Position numbers and translations under genes: made by a program. A DNA stretch of 64,000 nt. Origin: Phycicoccus sp. HDW14 (GTDB lineage Bacteria > Actinomycetota > Actinomycetes > Actinomycetales > Dermatophilaceae). Each line of letters starts with the position of its first letter. Positions within the stretch are counted from its first letter, which is position 1. The notes under the pieces are model-generated. The model made no database searches, was not told the DNA's origin, and saw only the letters and a program-made list of their open reading frames with translations. The DNA lies in assembly GCF_011383005.1 (NCBI RefSeq), contig NZ_CP049935.1:3162001-3226000 (forward strand), given 5' to 3'. Shown here piece after piece: positions 37,276-47,045 of this stretch.

Positions 37276-38659
37276 TCAGCGTCCGCCGCCGCCGGGGGTG
37301 GCGAGCCGGATCTCCTCCTCCGTGGGCGTCCGCTCCTCGCGGGCCTCGGGGGCAGGCAGTCGACGATGGCCGCCATGATGCGCCGCGTGTCGGCCGCGGC
37401 CGAGCGCCCGAGGACCTCGACGGGCGGGCCGACGCGCACCCGGACGGTCGGCGGGTCGGTGAGCGAGAGCATCCGCGGCAGGCGCGAGCTGCGCGGCCAG
37501 ACCTTCTCGCTGCCCCACACGCCGAACGGGATGACCGGGGCGCCGGTGGCCGCCGCGAGCCGGGCGGCGCCGGTGCGTCCCTTGAGCACCGGGTCGTAGA
37601 ACTTGGCGCCGCGCGGGATGGTGCCCTGCGGCAGCAGGCAGACGAGCTCGCCGCCGGCCAGGGCGACGGCCGCGGTCTCGAACGACTCCTGGCCGCCACC
37701 GGCCCGGTCGACCGGGATGCCACCGAGCGCGCTCGCGAGCGCCCCGACGACCGGCACGTCGAACAGCTCCTTCTTCGCGAGGATGCGTCCGGTGCGACCG
37801 GTGCGGCGCATCATCTGGATCATCGCCGGGATGTCGAAGTAGCTGCGGTGGTTGCCGACGAGGATGGCCGGACCGGTGCGCGGGATGTTCTCGGTCCCCG
37901 CGACGTCGAAGCGCGCGTAGGGCGTGACGACCGGCGGGTTGGCGAGGAAGAACAGCCGCTGGAGCTCGACCCCGAGGACCGGGACCTTGACCACTCCCGG
38001 CGAGACGTCGAAGTGCACGATGGGCCACCCCGGGCGAGCGCGTAGACGGTGAGGCGCGGGTCGGGGTTGACCGCGGCCGGGCTGCCGACCGCCGACAGGA
38101 GCGGCAGGTCGTAGATCGAGTCGGAGTAGGCGAAGGACTCGGCGAGGTCGATGCCCTCGCGCTCGGCCCACTCGCGGACGGCGGCGAGCTTGCCGCGCGA
38201 CCAGACGAAGCGGCCGTCGAGGGCGCCGCTGAAGGTCCCCTCGTCGGTGAGGGCGTAGCGCGTGGCGACGACGTGGTCGACGCCGAGCCGCTCGGCGAGC
38301 GGGCGGACGAGGTGCTCGGGCGTCGTCGTCGCGAGGACGACCGGGCGCCCGGCCTCCTTGTGCTGCTCGATGAGGGTGAGGGCGAACGGGTGGATGACCG
38401 AGGCGATGGTCTCGGCGGCGGCGCTCGCGGCGGCGTCGAAGGTGTCTCCGGCGCGGCCCTTGGCGACGAGCGTGGCCTGCCGCGCCAGGGCGATCGAGGG
38501 GAGGGTCTCGCCGAGGACGTCGAAGGCCTTGTAGAGCAGTCCCTCCCCGGGCAGCTTCCGGCTGACGACGCCGAGGTCGTACATCGCGCGCGAGAGGAGC
38601 GGACCCGTGCCGCCCTGGAGGAGGGTGCGGTCGAGGTCGAAGATCGCCGCGCCGGACAT
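37276..38659 (-). CDS. Bifunctional HAD-IB hydrolase / 1-acylglycerol-3-phosphate acyltransferase (two frameshifts as sequenced)
   Basis: The protein is about 461 residues. The N-terminal HAD-IB phosphatase has AIFDLDRTLLQGG and YSDSIYDLPLLSAVG. The C-terminal PlsC domain has NHRSYFDIP (HX4D) and LLPQGTIPRG. The domains are joined at the C4 run 38028-38031 (ARGWPIVHFD); a second break at the G5 run 37348-37352 restores the tail PPEAREERTP. Such fusions are known in actinobacteria (for example the PlsC of mycobacteria) and link phosphatidate synthesis with phosphoserine-phosphatase-like activity of uncertain substrate. Confidence 0.9.
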
Positions 38660-38703
38660 GGTCGCAGGCTACCGTCCGGCCCCCGCACCCCGCGGGCGGC
38701 ATC

Positions 38704-39540
38704 ATGGGGTCCATGCCCGACCGCGAGGAGCTCACCGCCTTCGTCCTCGGTGGCGGCGGGGTGCTCGGGGCGACCCAGGTGGGGATGGTGCGGGCGCTGG
38801 CCGAGGCGGGCATCGTGCCGGACGTGGTGCTGGGGACGAGCATCGGGGCGCTCAACGGGGCGTTCGTGGCGGCCGACCCGACGCCCGCCGGGGCGGCGCG
38901 CCTCGCCGAGGTCTGGGACGCCGTCGTGCGCGAGGGCGTGTTCGTCGAGAACCCCGTGCGGCAGGCGGCCCGGGCGGCACGCTCGCGCACGCACCTCCTG
39001 TCGAACGCGCCGCTGCGGCACGTCGTCGACGAGTACCTGCCGGTGGCGACGTTCGAGGAGCTGGCGGTGCCGTTCCAGTGCGTCGCCGCGTGCATCGAGG
39101 ACGCGAGCGCGGTGTGGTTCTCCGCCGGGGGGCTGGTCTGGCCGGTCGTCGCGTCGTGCTCGGTGCCGGGGCTGTTCCCGCCGGTGGAGATCGACGGGCG
39201 GCACCTGCTCGACGGCGGTCTCGTGCACTCGATCCCGGTGGGGCGGGCGGTCGAGCTCGGGGCGACGCGGGTGTTCGTGCTGCAGGTCGGGCGGGTCGAG
39301 CAGCCCCTGGCGCCGCCGCGCTTCCCGTGGGAGGTGGGGACGGTGGCCTTCGAGATCGCCCGCCGGCACCGGTTCGTCCACGAGATGGCCTCGCTGCCGG
39401 CCGACGTCGAGACGCTCGTGCTGCCGAGCGGTGCGGCGTCCTCGCCCAACGTGGCCATCCGTGCGGCGCGGGGGTCGCGGATGCGCGAGCGGGCCGAGCA
39501 GGCGTACGAGGCGTCGGCGGCCTACCTCGCGGCACTCTGA
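38704..39540 (+). CDS. Patatin-like phospholipase
   Basis: The protein is 278 residues. The oxyanion loop is LGGGGVLG, the nucleophile is in GTSIGALNGAF (Ser of GxSxG) and the catalytic Asp is in DGGLVHSIPV (D-G-G). The Ser-Asp dyad is complete. It hydrolyses acyl lipids and may be triggered by membrane damage or used in remodelling. It is divergent from the HAD-acyltransferase, 44 bp apart, and followed by the repeat arrays. Confidence 0.94.
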   Translation: MGSMPDREELTAFVLGGGGVLGATQVGMVRALAEAGIVPDVVLGTSIGALNGAFVAADPTPAGAARLAEVWDAVVREGVFVENPVRQAARAARSRTHLLSNAPLRHVVDEYLPVATFEELAVPFQCVAACIEDASAVWFSAGGLVWPVVASCSVPGLFPPVEIDGRHLLDGGLVHSIPVGRAVELGATRVFVLQVGRVEQPLAPPRFPWEVGTVAFEIARRHRFVHEMASLPADVETLVLPSGAASSPNVAIRAARGSRMRERAEQAYEASAAYLAAL

Positions 39541-39681
39541 CGGCTGGGGGGTCGGGCGGTCGGTCGGTGTGTCGGCGGGTCACTCGGCGTCTCGCAGGAA
39601 CCGGCGAAACCGGAGAAACCGGTGCCATGACCCCGGTTCCGCCGGTTCGTCGCCCGCCAAGGACAGGGTGTCGGGCCGCTC

Positions 39682-39764
39682 TCGGATGAGTCAGCATCCG
39701 ATGCGAACCTCGGATGAGTCAGCATCCGGTGCGAACCTCGGATGAGTCAGCATCCGACGCAACC
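39682..39764. repeat. 28-bp tandem repeat, three copies, each a hairpin
   Basis: Three copies (28, 28, 27 bp) of TCGGATGAGTCAGCATCCGA plus a TGCGAACC linker lie end to end. Each contains TCGGATG and CATCCGA, a 7-bp perfect stem around AGTCAG. Adjacent copies can also pair with each other. The preceding 39541-39681 has shorter imperfect repeats of GAAACCGG and CGGT, with no gene. Confidence 0.92.
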
Positions 39765-39797
39765 GAGGGCAGACATGCCAAGGGTTCTGCGCGTCCT

Positions 39798-39960
39798 CTC
39801 GGTTGCTCCGGGATGTGACTCAACCGAGAGGCCCCGACACACCCCTGCATCCCCCCGCCCTCGGTTGCTCCCGCACGTGACTCAACCGAGAGGGCCCGAC
39901 ACACCCCTGCATCCCCCCGCCCTCGGTTGCTCCAAGATGTGACTCAACCGAGAGCCCCGG
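39798..39960. repeat. 62-bp tandem repeat, 2.6 copies, each with a stem-loop
   Basis: CTCGGTTG recurs at 39798, 39860 and 39922 (period 62 bp). Each time it pairs with CAACCGAG about 15 nt later; the first copy has an 11-bp perfect stem (CCTCTCGGTTG/CAACCGAGAGG). Between hairpins lies a near-identical GACACACCCCTGCATCCCC segment. No coding signal is present in 39541-40052. Confidence 0.93.
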
Positions 39961-40052
39961 AGCGACACCGTCGCCGGCTGCGCCGGCCCGGCGACGCACC
40001 AGCGCTCCCGCACCACCTCCCGCCGGAGCACACCCGCCCCTACGCTCGGGCC

Positions 40053-41104
40053 ATGGGCGCGCGCGGCATCCCTCCCCCACCACCGGCGGTGCGGCGGGCC
40101 CTCGCGCCCCTGTGGCCGCTCGTCGCCGTCCTCGTCACCGGCCTCATGGTGCCGGTCGTCGTGGCCGGCGCCCTGCACTCCCTCGTCGACCGCCGCGCCC
40201 GGCTCTTCCGGGTCTCGTGCCTCGCCGTGCTGTTGCTCTGGGTCGACATCCGGATGCTCGTGCGCTGCTGGACCCTCGGCGCCGGTCGCCGCGACACCGC
40301 CTCAGCGCAGTGGCGCGAGGCGCACGAGGCCCTCCTGTCCGACGCCCTCGACTCGCTGATGTTCTACACGCGGCGCTGGCTCGGCCTCGAGGTCCACCTC
40401 ACCGACCGGATGCACTTCGGCACCGAGGACCACGCGCTGCTGGCGTTCGCCCGGCACGCCGGCCCGTTCGACAGCCTGGCCGTCGCCTGGCTGCTGGCCC
40501 GCACCGCCGGCCGGCTGCCGCGCATCGTCCTGGCCGAGGCCCTGCGGTGGGACCCGGGCATCGACACGATCCTCACCCGGCTCGACTCCTTCTTCGTCCC
40601 GTCGGCGGGTGACGACCGGCTGGCCGGGGTCCGCGGGATGGCCGCCAGCCTCGAGCCGGACGACGTCCTGCTGATCTTCCCCGAGGGGCAGAACTGGACG
40701 CCCTCGCGCCGGGCGCACCTCATCGAGCGGCTGCGGCGGCGGGGTGAGCACGGGCGGGCCGACCGCGCCGAGCAGCTCGTCAACGTCCTCCCCCGAAGAC
40801 CCGCGGCGCGTGGGCCGCCCGGCAGGCCCGGCCGGACGCCGACGTCATGGTCGTCGCGCACGCCGGCTACGGCCACCTGTCGACGATGCGCTCGATCTGG
40901 GCGGCGATCCCGTTCCGGGACAGGCCGTTCCTCGTCCGCACCTGGACGTGGCGCTCGGCCGACGTGCCCGACGACCCCGCCTCCTTCGAGGCCTGGCTGG
41001 ACGAGCGCTGGGGCGAGGTCGACGCCTGGGTCACCGCGCACACGAGCGCCGACGGGCTTCCCGAGCCCGGGCACCCGGCCGTCCCCGGAACGACGCCGCA
41101 CTGA
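40053..41104 (+). CDS. Membrane lysophospholipid acyltransferase, PlsC-like (frameshift as sequenced)
   Basis: The protein is about 350 residues. Two N-terminal helices (PLVAVLVTGLMVPVVVAGA and CLAVLLLWVDI) precede an acyltransferase domain with FARHAGPFDSLAV (HX4D) and LIFPEGQNWTP. The break at the C5 run 40790-40794 is mended by one base to give LPPKTRGAWAARQARPD, then VMVVAHAGYGHL. The lipid partner is unknown. Together with the HAD-PlsC and patatin genes it makes this a lipid-remodelling neighbourhood. Confidence 0.87.
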
Positions 41105-41120
41105 CGGGCGTCCGAGCCAC

Positions 41121-41606
41121 ATGAAGCGCCCGCCGGTCCTCGTCGTCGTCCTCGCCCTGGTGCTCGTCGCGGTGCTCGGGACCGCGGTCGCGGTGCTCGT
41201 GGGACGGGCCCGGGCCTCCGACACGGCCAACGGGTCGGTGCCGGTCCGCTCGCTCGACGACCTCACCGGCACCTGGGACGTCGTCAACACCCAGGGCGCA
41301 CCGGCGGCCCTCGTCGCCCCCGTCGAGCTCACGGTGGCCGACGGCCGGCTCTCGGTCCGTACCGGGTGCAACTCCGGCGGCGGCTCGGCCTCGGTCGAGG
41401 ACTCCCGGCTGGTCCTCGACGACACCGGCCTGCCGATGACCGCTATGGCCTGCGAGGGCCCACGCGGCGAGCAGGAGCGCTGGGTCCTCGAGATGCTCCA
41501 GGCCACGCCGAGGCTCGACCGGTCCGGGCCCTACCTCTACGTGCACTGGGGCCGCGGCGACGCGCACTGGCTGGGCCTCGAGCTCGCGCCCGCGTCCTCC
41601 TCCTGA
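41121..41606 (+). CDS. META-domain (HslJ-like) exported protein
   Basis: The protein is 161 residues. An N-terminal signal/anchor helix (VLVVVLALVLVAVLGTAVAV) without a lipobox is followed by a META domain with LTGTWDVV, RTGCNSGGG and DTGLPMTAMACEG. HslJ-like META proteins are linked to stress resistance and outer-envelope proteins. It follows the acyltransferase by 16 bp. Confidence 0.85.
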   Translation: MKRPPVLVVVLALVLVAVLGTAVAVLVGRARASDTANGSVPVRSLDDLTGTWDVVNTQGAPAALVAPVELTVADGRLSVRTGCNSGGGSASVEDSRLVLDDTGLPMTAMACEGPRGEQERWVLEMLQATPRLDRSGPYLYVHWGRGDAHWLGLELAPASSS

Positions 41607-41633
41607 CCGAGCGGTCGCGCCTCGGCAGGACCC

Positions 41634-42595
41634 TCAGGCCCGCCCGTCGCGGATCTCGCCGAGCCAGTCGCGGGCCGCGGCGAAGTCGGCGTCGCTGGCC
41701 TGGGGCGCCACGGTGGCGCGCTGGCGGTCGGCGCGCGCGTAGGAGCCGAGGAAGCGCACCTCCGAGCAGATCCGCTTGAGCCCCATGAGGGCCTCCCCGA
41801 GCCGCTCGTCGCGCACGTGCCCCTCGAGGTCGATGGAGAAGCAGTACGACCCCATCGACGCCTTCGTCGGGCGCGACTCCAGCCGCGTCATGTTGATGCC
41901 CCGCGCCGCGAACTGCTCGAGCAGCTCGAGCAGCCCGCCGGAGTGGTCGTCGCGCTGGAACAGCACGACCGTCGTCTTGTCGGCACCGGTCGGCTCGGGC
42001 AGCGACCCCGGCCGGGCGACGAGGACGAAGCGCGTCACCGCGGCCTGCATGTCGCCGATGCCGTCGGCGAGGACCTCGAGCCCGTGCAGCGTCGCGGCGG
42101 CCGGCGCGCAGACGGCGGCGTCGAACGGCGGCTCGGCGGATGCCCCGGCGGCCTCGGCCCGGGCCTCGTGCACCGCCCCGAGCGTCTCGGCCGCGGCCGC
42201 CGTCGACAGCGTCGGCACGTAGACGGCCCGAGGCAGCCGAGCCCCCATCCAGCCGCGCACCTGGGCCCAGGCGTGCGAGTGCGTGCCGACGGCCCGCACG
42301 TCCTCGAGCGTCGTGCCGGACCGGGCGGCCAGCACGAAGGACACGGGACGAGGACCTCGCCGGTGACGAGCAGGGGGTCGCCGCTGGCCAGCGCGTCGAG
42401 CGTGGCCGACACCCCGCCCTCGACGGAGTTCTCGATCGGCACCATCGCGCCGTCGACCTCGCCGGCGCGCAGGGCGCTCAGCGCGGCGTCGACCGAGCCG
42501 AAGGCCACCCGCTCGGCGCCGTCGGCCGCTGCCCAGCGGTCGAGGGCCATCGAGGTGAAGGTGCCCTCGGGTCCGAGGTAGCCGAGACGGGTCAT
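41634..42595 (-). CDS. pheA: Prephenate dehydratase (frameshift as sequenced)
   Basis: The protein is about 320 residues. The catalytic domain starts RLGYLGPEGTFT, has VPIENSVEGGVSATL, and contains the TRF triad in AAVTRFVLVA. The C-terminal ACT domain carries the Phe-binding ESRPTKASMGSYCFSID. The break at the G3 run 42345-42347 is mended to LVPVSFVLAAR. It converts prephenate to phenylpyruvate with feedback by Phe. The ATG overlaps the stop of the DUF4446 gene upstream. Confidence 0.95.
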
Positions 42596-43023
42596 GGCTG
42601 CTCCTTGCCGGTGCGGGCGGCCGCGAGGGCCTGTTGCTCCTCGGGGGACAGGGTCGCGTCGGACGCGCCGCCGACGACGCCCTTGGCGTAGGTGCGCGAC
42701 TCGCCGCGCGCGTGGATCGAGCTGATGACCAGGCCGTCACCGTCGTCGTCGACGACCGCGGCGCTGAAGCTCAGCCGGCCACCCATGTCGCCGAACGCGT
42801 CGTAGCGGACGACGGCGACGTGCCGCAGCGCCTGCGCGAGGTCGGCCCGCAGCAGCGCGAGGTCGGCCTCGCCCGCCGGCCGGTGGGCCTCGAGCGCGGC
42901 GACGCGGCGTCGCAGCTCGGCGGTGCGCGCCAGGAGCACGACGACGAGCACGACGGCCCCGACGAGCAGCAGCCCCGGCACGACGAGCGCGAGCAGCTCG
43001 ACCGGGTGCAGGGCGGTGGACAT
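42592..43023 (-). CDS. DUF4446 membrane protein
   Basis: The protein is 143 residues. One N-terminal helix (LLALVVPGLLLVGAVVLVVV) precedes a short heptad region and the soluble domain HVAVVRYDAFGDMGGRLSFS, the hallmark of DUF4446. The function is unknown. Its stop overlaps the pheA start (ATGA), an arrangement seen often in this group, so the two are co-translated. Confidence 0.9.
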   Translation of the reverse strand: MSTALHPVELLALVVPGLLLVGAVVLVVVLLARTAELRRRVAALEAHRPAGEADLALLRADLAQALRHVAVVRYDAFGDMGGRLSFSAAVVDDDGDGLVISSIHARGESRTYAKGVVGGASDATLSPEEQQALAAARTGKEQP

Positions 43024-43033
43024 GCCCGTCAGG

Positions 43034-43588
43034 CTAGGCCGTGGGCCGCTCGCGCCGCGTCGTCGTCCCGCGAGCCGGCTCCGACCCGGGCCCCACGACC
43101 GGACGCACCGCCCACCGCGTCCGACGGGCGTCGAGGCGTCCGGCGCGGACGTCGGCGACGAGCTCGTCCATCCGCTCGCGCGGGTCGACGCCGCGGGGCA
43201 GTCGCTCGGAGACGAGCACCCACCGGCCCCGGGGTGCGCGGCGGACATCCGGGGCCACGACGGCCACGCGCCAGCGCGACGAGTGCTCGCGCACGAGCAG
43301 GACCTGGGCCCGCACCAGCCCGGCAAAGACGAGCGAGCAGGCCGCGGCGAACCCGATGCCGAGCGGCAGCTGCCACGCGCCGAGGTCGGGGCCCTCCGGC
43401 GCGTCCTTCGTCGCGAGGAACAGCACCAGCAGCCCGCCGAGCAACCCGACGAGGGCCACCCCGACCGGCCGGGCGGCGACCGGCAGCCCGATCTTGTCGG
43501 CGACCACCTCGAGGGTGATGCCGCTGCGGGAGTAGGCGGTCAGCGATGTCCCGGGCACGGTCGACGGGAGGAGGACCTCGTCACGCAC
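43034..43588 (-). CDS. Conserved hypothetical membrane protein
   Basis: The protein is 184 residues from the GTG at 43588, which overlaps the stop of the corrected GT87 gene; an in-frame GTG at 43624 would add 12 residues. Two hydrophobic helices (PVGVALVGLLGGLLVLFLA and PLGIGFAAACSLVFAGLV) are followed by a basic cytoplasmic tail. It resembles small PH-like membrane proteins but no family was recognised. It may be co-transcribed with the GT87 gene. Confidence 0.65.
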   Translation of the reverse strand: MRDEVLLPSTVPGTSLTAYSRSGITLEVVADKIGLPVAARPVGVALVGLLGGLLVLFLATKDAPEGPDLGAWQLPLGIGFAAACSLVFAGLVRAQVLLVREHSSRWRVAVVAPDVRRAPRGRWVLVSERLPRGVDPRERMDELVADVRAGRLDARRTRWAVRPVVGPGSEPARGTTTRRERPTA

Positions 43589-44842
43589 CGGCCACGGCCT
43601 CCTGCCGGTCGGCCGCCGCAGCACCGAGCCCGACGTCCTCGGCCCGCTCCCGCGAGACCCACCAGAGGAGGGCGAGGCACATCAGCCCCCGGCGACGTCG
43701 GCGTTCTGGAGGATGCGGCCGGGCCACTCCGGCCAGTCGCGGTGGGCGAGCCAGTCGATGCCCCACCACGGCAGGCGCAGCGTGAAGAACACCGTCACGG
43801 CGACCGCGGCCCACAGCCGGCGCCGCTCGCGCCACGGCTGCACGCCGAGCAGGGCCAGCACGACGACGACGACCCAGTGGTAGTGGTGCACCCACGACAC
43901 GGGCGAGACGAGGCAGGCCACGATGCCGACGACGGCCAGCTCGCCGACCGGGTCGCCGGCGCGGTACCGCTGCGCCGCCAGCCGGAAGCCGAACCAGGCG
44001 ATGCCGCCGGCGACGATTAGCCAGAGCACGGTGCCGGGCAGCCCCTCCGGCCCGAGCCGCAGCAGGAACCCGCGCACCGACTGGTTCGCGGTGCCGGCGT
44101 TCGGGCCGAGGCGGGTGGGGTCGCGCAGGGCCGAGGTCCAGAACTCCCAGGACGTCGAGGGCAGCACCGCCGCGGCGAGCAGGGTGACGAGCGCCGCCGA
44201 GGCCACGGCCGTCGCCGCCTCCTTCCAGCGCCGCGTGACGAGGAAGTGCACGACGAAGACCCCGGGCGTCAGCTTGACCGCCATCGCGAGCCCGATGAGC
44301 GCCCCCTTCGGCAGCCAGCGGGCCAGCCGCGGACGGGGCTCGACGAGGTCCATGACGCAGGCCAGCACGATGAACGCGTTGACCTGCCCGAAGCGGATGC
44401 CGTCGTCGACCGGGTGCAGCCAGAGCATCGGCGCGGTGAGGGCCGCGAGGGCCAGCGGCACCCACGGCCCGGCCCGCCACAGCAGCCGGCGGGCGGCGTA
44501 CCAGGTGATGGCGGTCGTCGCGAGCACCTGCAGGGCCGTCCACAGCCACCCGACGACCCCGAACGGCAGCAGGGCCAGCGGCACCCCGAGGAACGCGGCG
44601 AACGGCGGGTAGGTGAAGGGCAACAGCTGCGGCGCCTCGGTCATCGCCGAGTACACCGGGCGCCCGGTGAGGATGGAGACGCCGGCGTCGCGGTAGACGT
44701 CGACGTCGACCTGCCACTGGTCCAGCGGCCAGAACACGAGGTAGCGCAGGGCGACCGGGGAGGCGGCGACGGCGATGACGAGCGCGGCGAGGAGCCACCG
44801 GTGCCGGGGCACGACGGGCCGGGGTCGGGTGGGGGCGCTCAC
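43581..44842 (-). CDS. GT87-family polyprenol-phosphate mannosyltransferase-like protein (frameshift as sequenced)
   Basis: The protein is about 420 residues with ten or more membrane helices. Asp residues in the first loop (DVDVYRDAG), FTYPPFAAFLG and the conserved GQVNAFIVL and MAVKLTPG segments match GT87 (DUF2029) transferases that use polyprenyl-phosphate mannose on the outer face. As printed it stops early at 43682. One base in the C5 run 43686-43690 extends it by LMCLALLWWVSRERAED to 43581. Donor and acceptor are inferred. Confidence 0.87.
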
Positions 44843-44878
44843 AGGTCCATTGTCACCACGTTGCGTACCCTGTCCGGC

Positions 44879-47045
44879 GTGACCCGCAGAGCCCTCGCCG
44901 CCGCGCTCGCGGTCCTCGCCTCGGTCGGCGGCCTGCTGCTCGCGGTCCCGGGGGCGCCGGCGAAGGCCGAGGCCGACTCCACGGGGCGGTCGTCGTCATC
45001 GGCACCGGGGGGCTCAGCTGGTCCGACGTCGACGAGGAGCGCACGCCGAACCTCTGGCAGCTGCTGCGCGACGGGTCGTCGGCCACGCTCTCGGTGCGCT
45101 CGGTCTACGCCAACACCTGCCCGGTCGACGGCTGGCTCGGGCTCTCCTCGGGCGGCCGGGCGGCGCCGGACCGCCAGGGCCCGCAGGCCAACCCCGCCGA
45201 CCGTCCGTGCCCACCGAGCCCGACCGTCGTCGACGGCCGGATCAGCCAGTGGGACCAGTACGTGCGGGCCACCCGGGCCCAGAAGTTCGACACCCGCCTC
45301 GGTCTGCTCGCGCAGGCGGTCGAGGACGAGGGCATGTGCGTGCGCACCATCGGGCCGCTGGCCACGGCGGGCGGTGCGCTGCCGGACGGACGGGTCGGCC
45401 AGTACTCGGCGTTCAGCTCCCCCGACCTGCTCGTCGACCTCAACACCTGCCCGGTGACCCTCGTCGACGTCGGCACGGTGCGCGACCCGGGCGACGTCGC
45501 CGAGGGGGAGTCGACGGACGGCTCGCGCGACGAGCAGGTGCGCACGGTCGACCAGCGCATCGGCCAGGTCGTCGAGGCCGGGCCGAACGGGGCCGACTTC
45601 ATCGTCGCGAGCCTGTCGGACGCCGGTGTCTCCGAACGGCTCCGGATGGTCCTCGCCCGCGGCCCGCACTTCGGGCCGGGGACGCTCTACTCCGACTCGA
45701 CCCGCCAGTCGGGCCTCGCCCAGTCCGCCGACCTCACCGCCACCGTCCTCGAGGGCGTCGGCGTCACGGTCCCGAGCGCCGTCGGTGGCTCTCCGCTCAC
45801 CGGCGAGCCGGCGCCCGACAACTCCGAGCGGCGGGCCCGCGACCGCCTCCAGCTGCTGCGCGACCTCGACGAGGCCAGCCACGACGTCCACGGCCTCGTC
45901 GAGCCGTTCTTCCAGGTCTTCGCGTACGGCCAGCTCGTCGTCTACCTCCTCGTCCTGCTCGCGTGGAAGGGCCGGATCGGCTCGGAGGAGACCCGCACGA
46001 CGGTGCTCTCCAGGGTCCGGACCCTCTCGGTGGCCGCTGCGGCCGTGCCGGTGTCGACCTTCCTCGCCAACCTCGTCCCGTGGTGGCGCTTCCCCGTCGA
46101 GATGGTCGCCGTCGTCGCCACCGTGCTCGCCTTCGTCGCCGTCATCGCGGGCGTGGCGCTGCGCGGTCCGTGGCGCAAGTGGCCGCTCGGCCCGATGGCC
46201 GTCGTCTCGGCGGTCACGGTCGTCGTGCTGGCCGCGGACGTCATGACCGGCTCCCGGCTCCAGCTCTCGTCGCTCATGGGCCTCCAGCCGGTCGTGGCCG
46301 GCCGCTTCTACGGGATGGGGAACCCGACCTTCGCCCTGTTCGGCACGGCGACGCTGCTCCTGGCGATCGCGGTCTCCTCGGGGCTGGTCCTCGGCGGTCG
46401 GATCCGGGCGGCAGCGATCGCGGTCGGGGTCATCGGCGGCGCGGCCCTGGTCGTCGACGGCGCACCGTTCTGGGGGCGGACGCCGGTGGCCCTCCGGCGC
46501 TCCTGCCCGCCCTCGTGTACCTCGTGCTGGCCATCCTCGGCATCCGGATGACGGTGCGCCGCTGGCTGCTCGTCGTCGCGTCCGTCGTCGTCGTCTTCTT
46601 CCTCGTGGCCGGCGCCGACTGGCTGCGCGACCCCGCCGACCGCACCCACCTCGGCCGATTCGTCCAGGCGATGATCGACGGCACGGCCGACGACATCGTC
46701 GTGCGCAAGGCGGAGCAGAACTGGGAGATCCTGCGGATGAACGCCCCGCTGACGCTCCTCGTGCCGGTCGCCCTGCTCTTCGTCACCTACGTGCTGGCCC
46801 GGCCGACGTCGTGGGGCTCGCGGGCGATGCAGCGCTCGTACGACCAGGCGCCGACGATGCGTCCCGGGCTCGTCGCGCTCGTGCTCATGCTGGCGATCGG
46901 GTTCGCGGTCAACGACTCCGGCGTCGCCATCCCCGCCGTGGGGGCGACCCTCGCCGTCCCACTCATCGTGTCGGTGTCGGTGGGGTACCTGCTGGAGGAG
47001 GCGAGGACGGTCGCCCCGACCCGGCGCGCCCGCCGGCGCCCCTGA
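44879..47045 (+). CDS. Large membrane protein with alkaline-phosphatase-like ectodomain (two frameshifts as sequenced)
   Basis: The restored protein is about 722 residues. A signal peptide (RALAAALAVLASVGGLLL) precedes an extracytoplasmic domain of about 340 residues with VVVIGTGGLSWSDVD, TPNLWQLLRDGSSATLSVR and YANTCPVDGWL, the pattern of the alkaline-phosphatase/phosphopentomutase fold, then about nine membrane helices. Breaks at the G4 run 44983-44986 and the G5 run 46472-46476 are each mended by one base. It is divergent from a GT87 gene. The enzymatic role is unknown; envelope glycan or phosphoglycan processing is a guess. Confidence 0.8.

Noticed and set aside
39682..39960. CRISPR array
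   Set aside because: The repeats are directly adjacent (28 bp) or have near-identical intervals (62 bp), so there are no unique spacers, and no cas genes are nearby.
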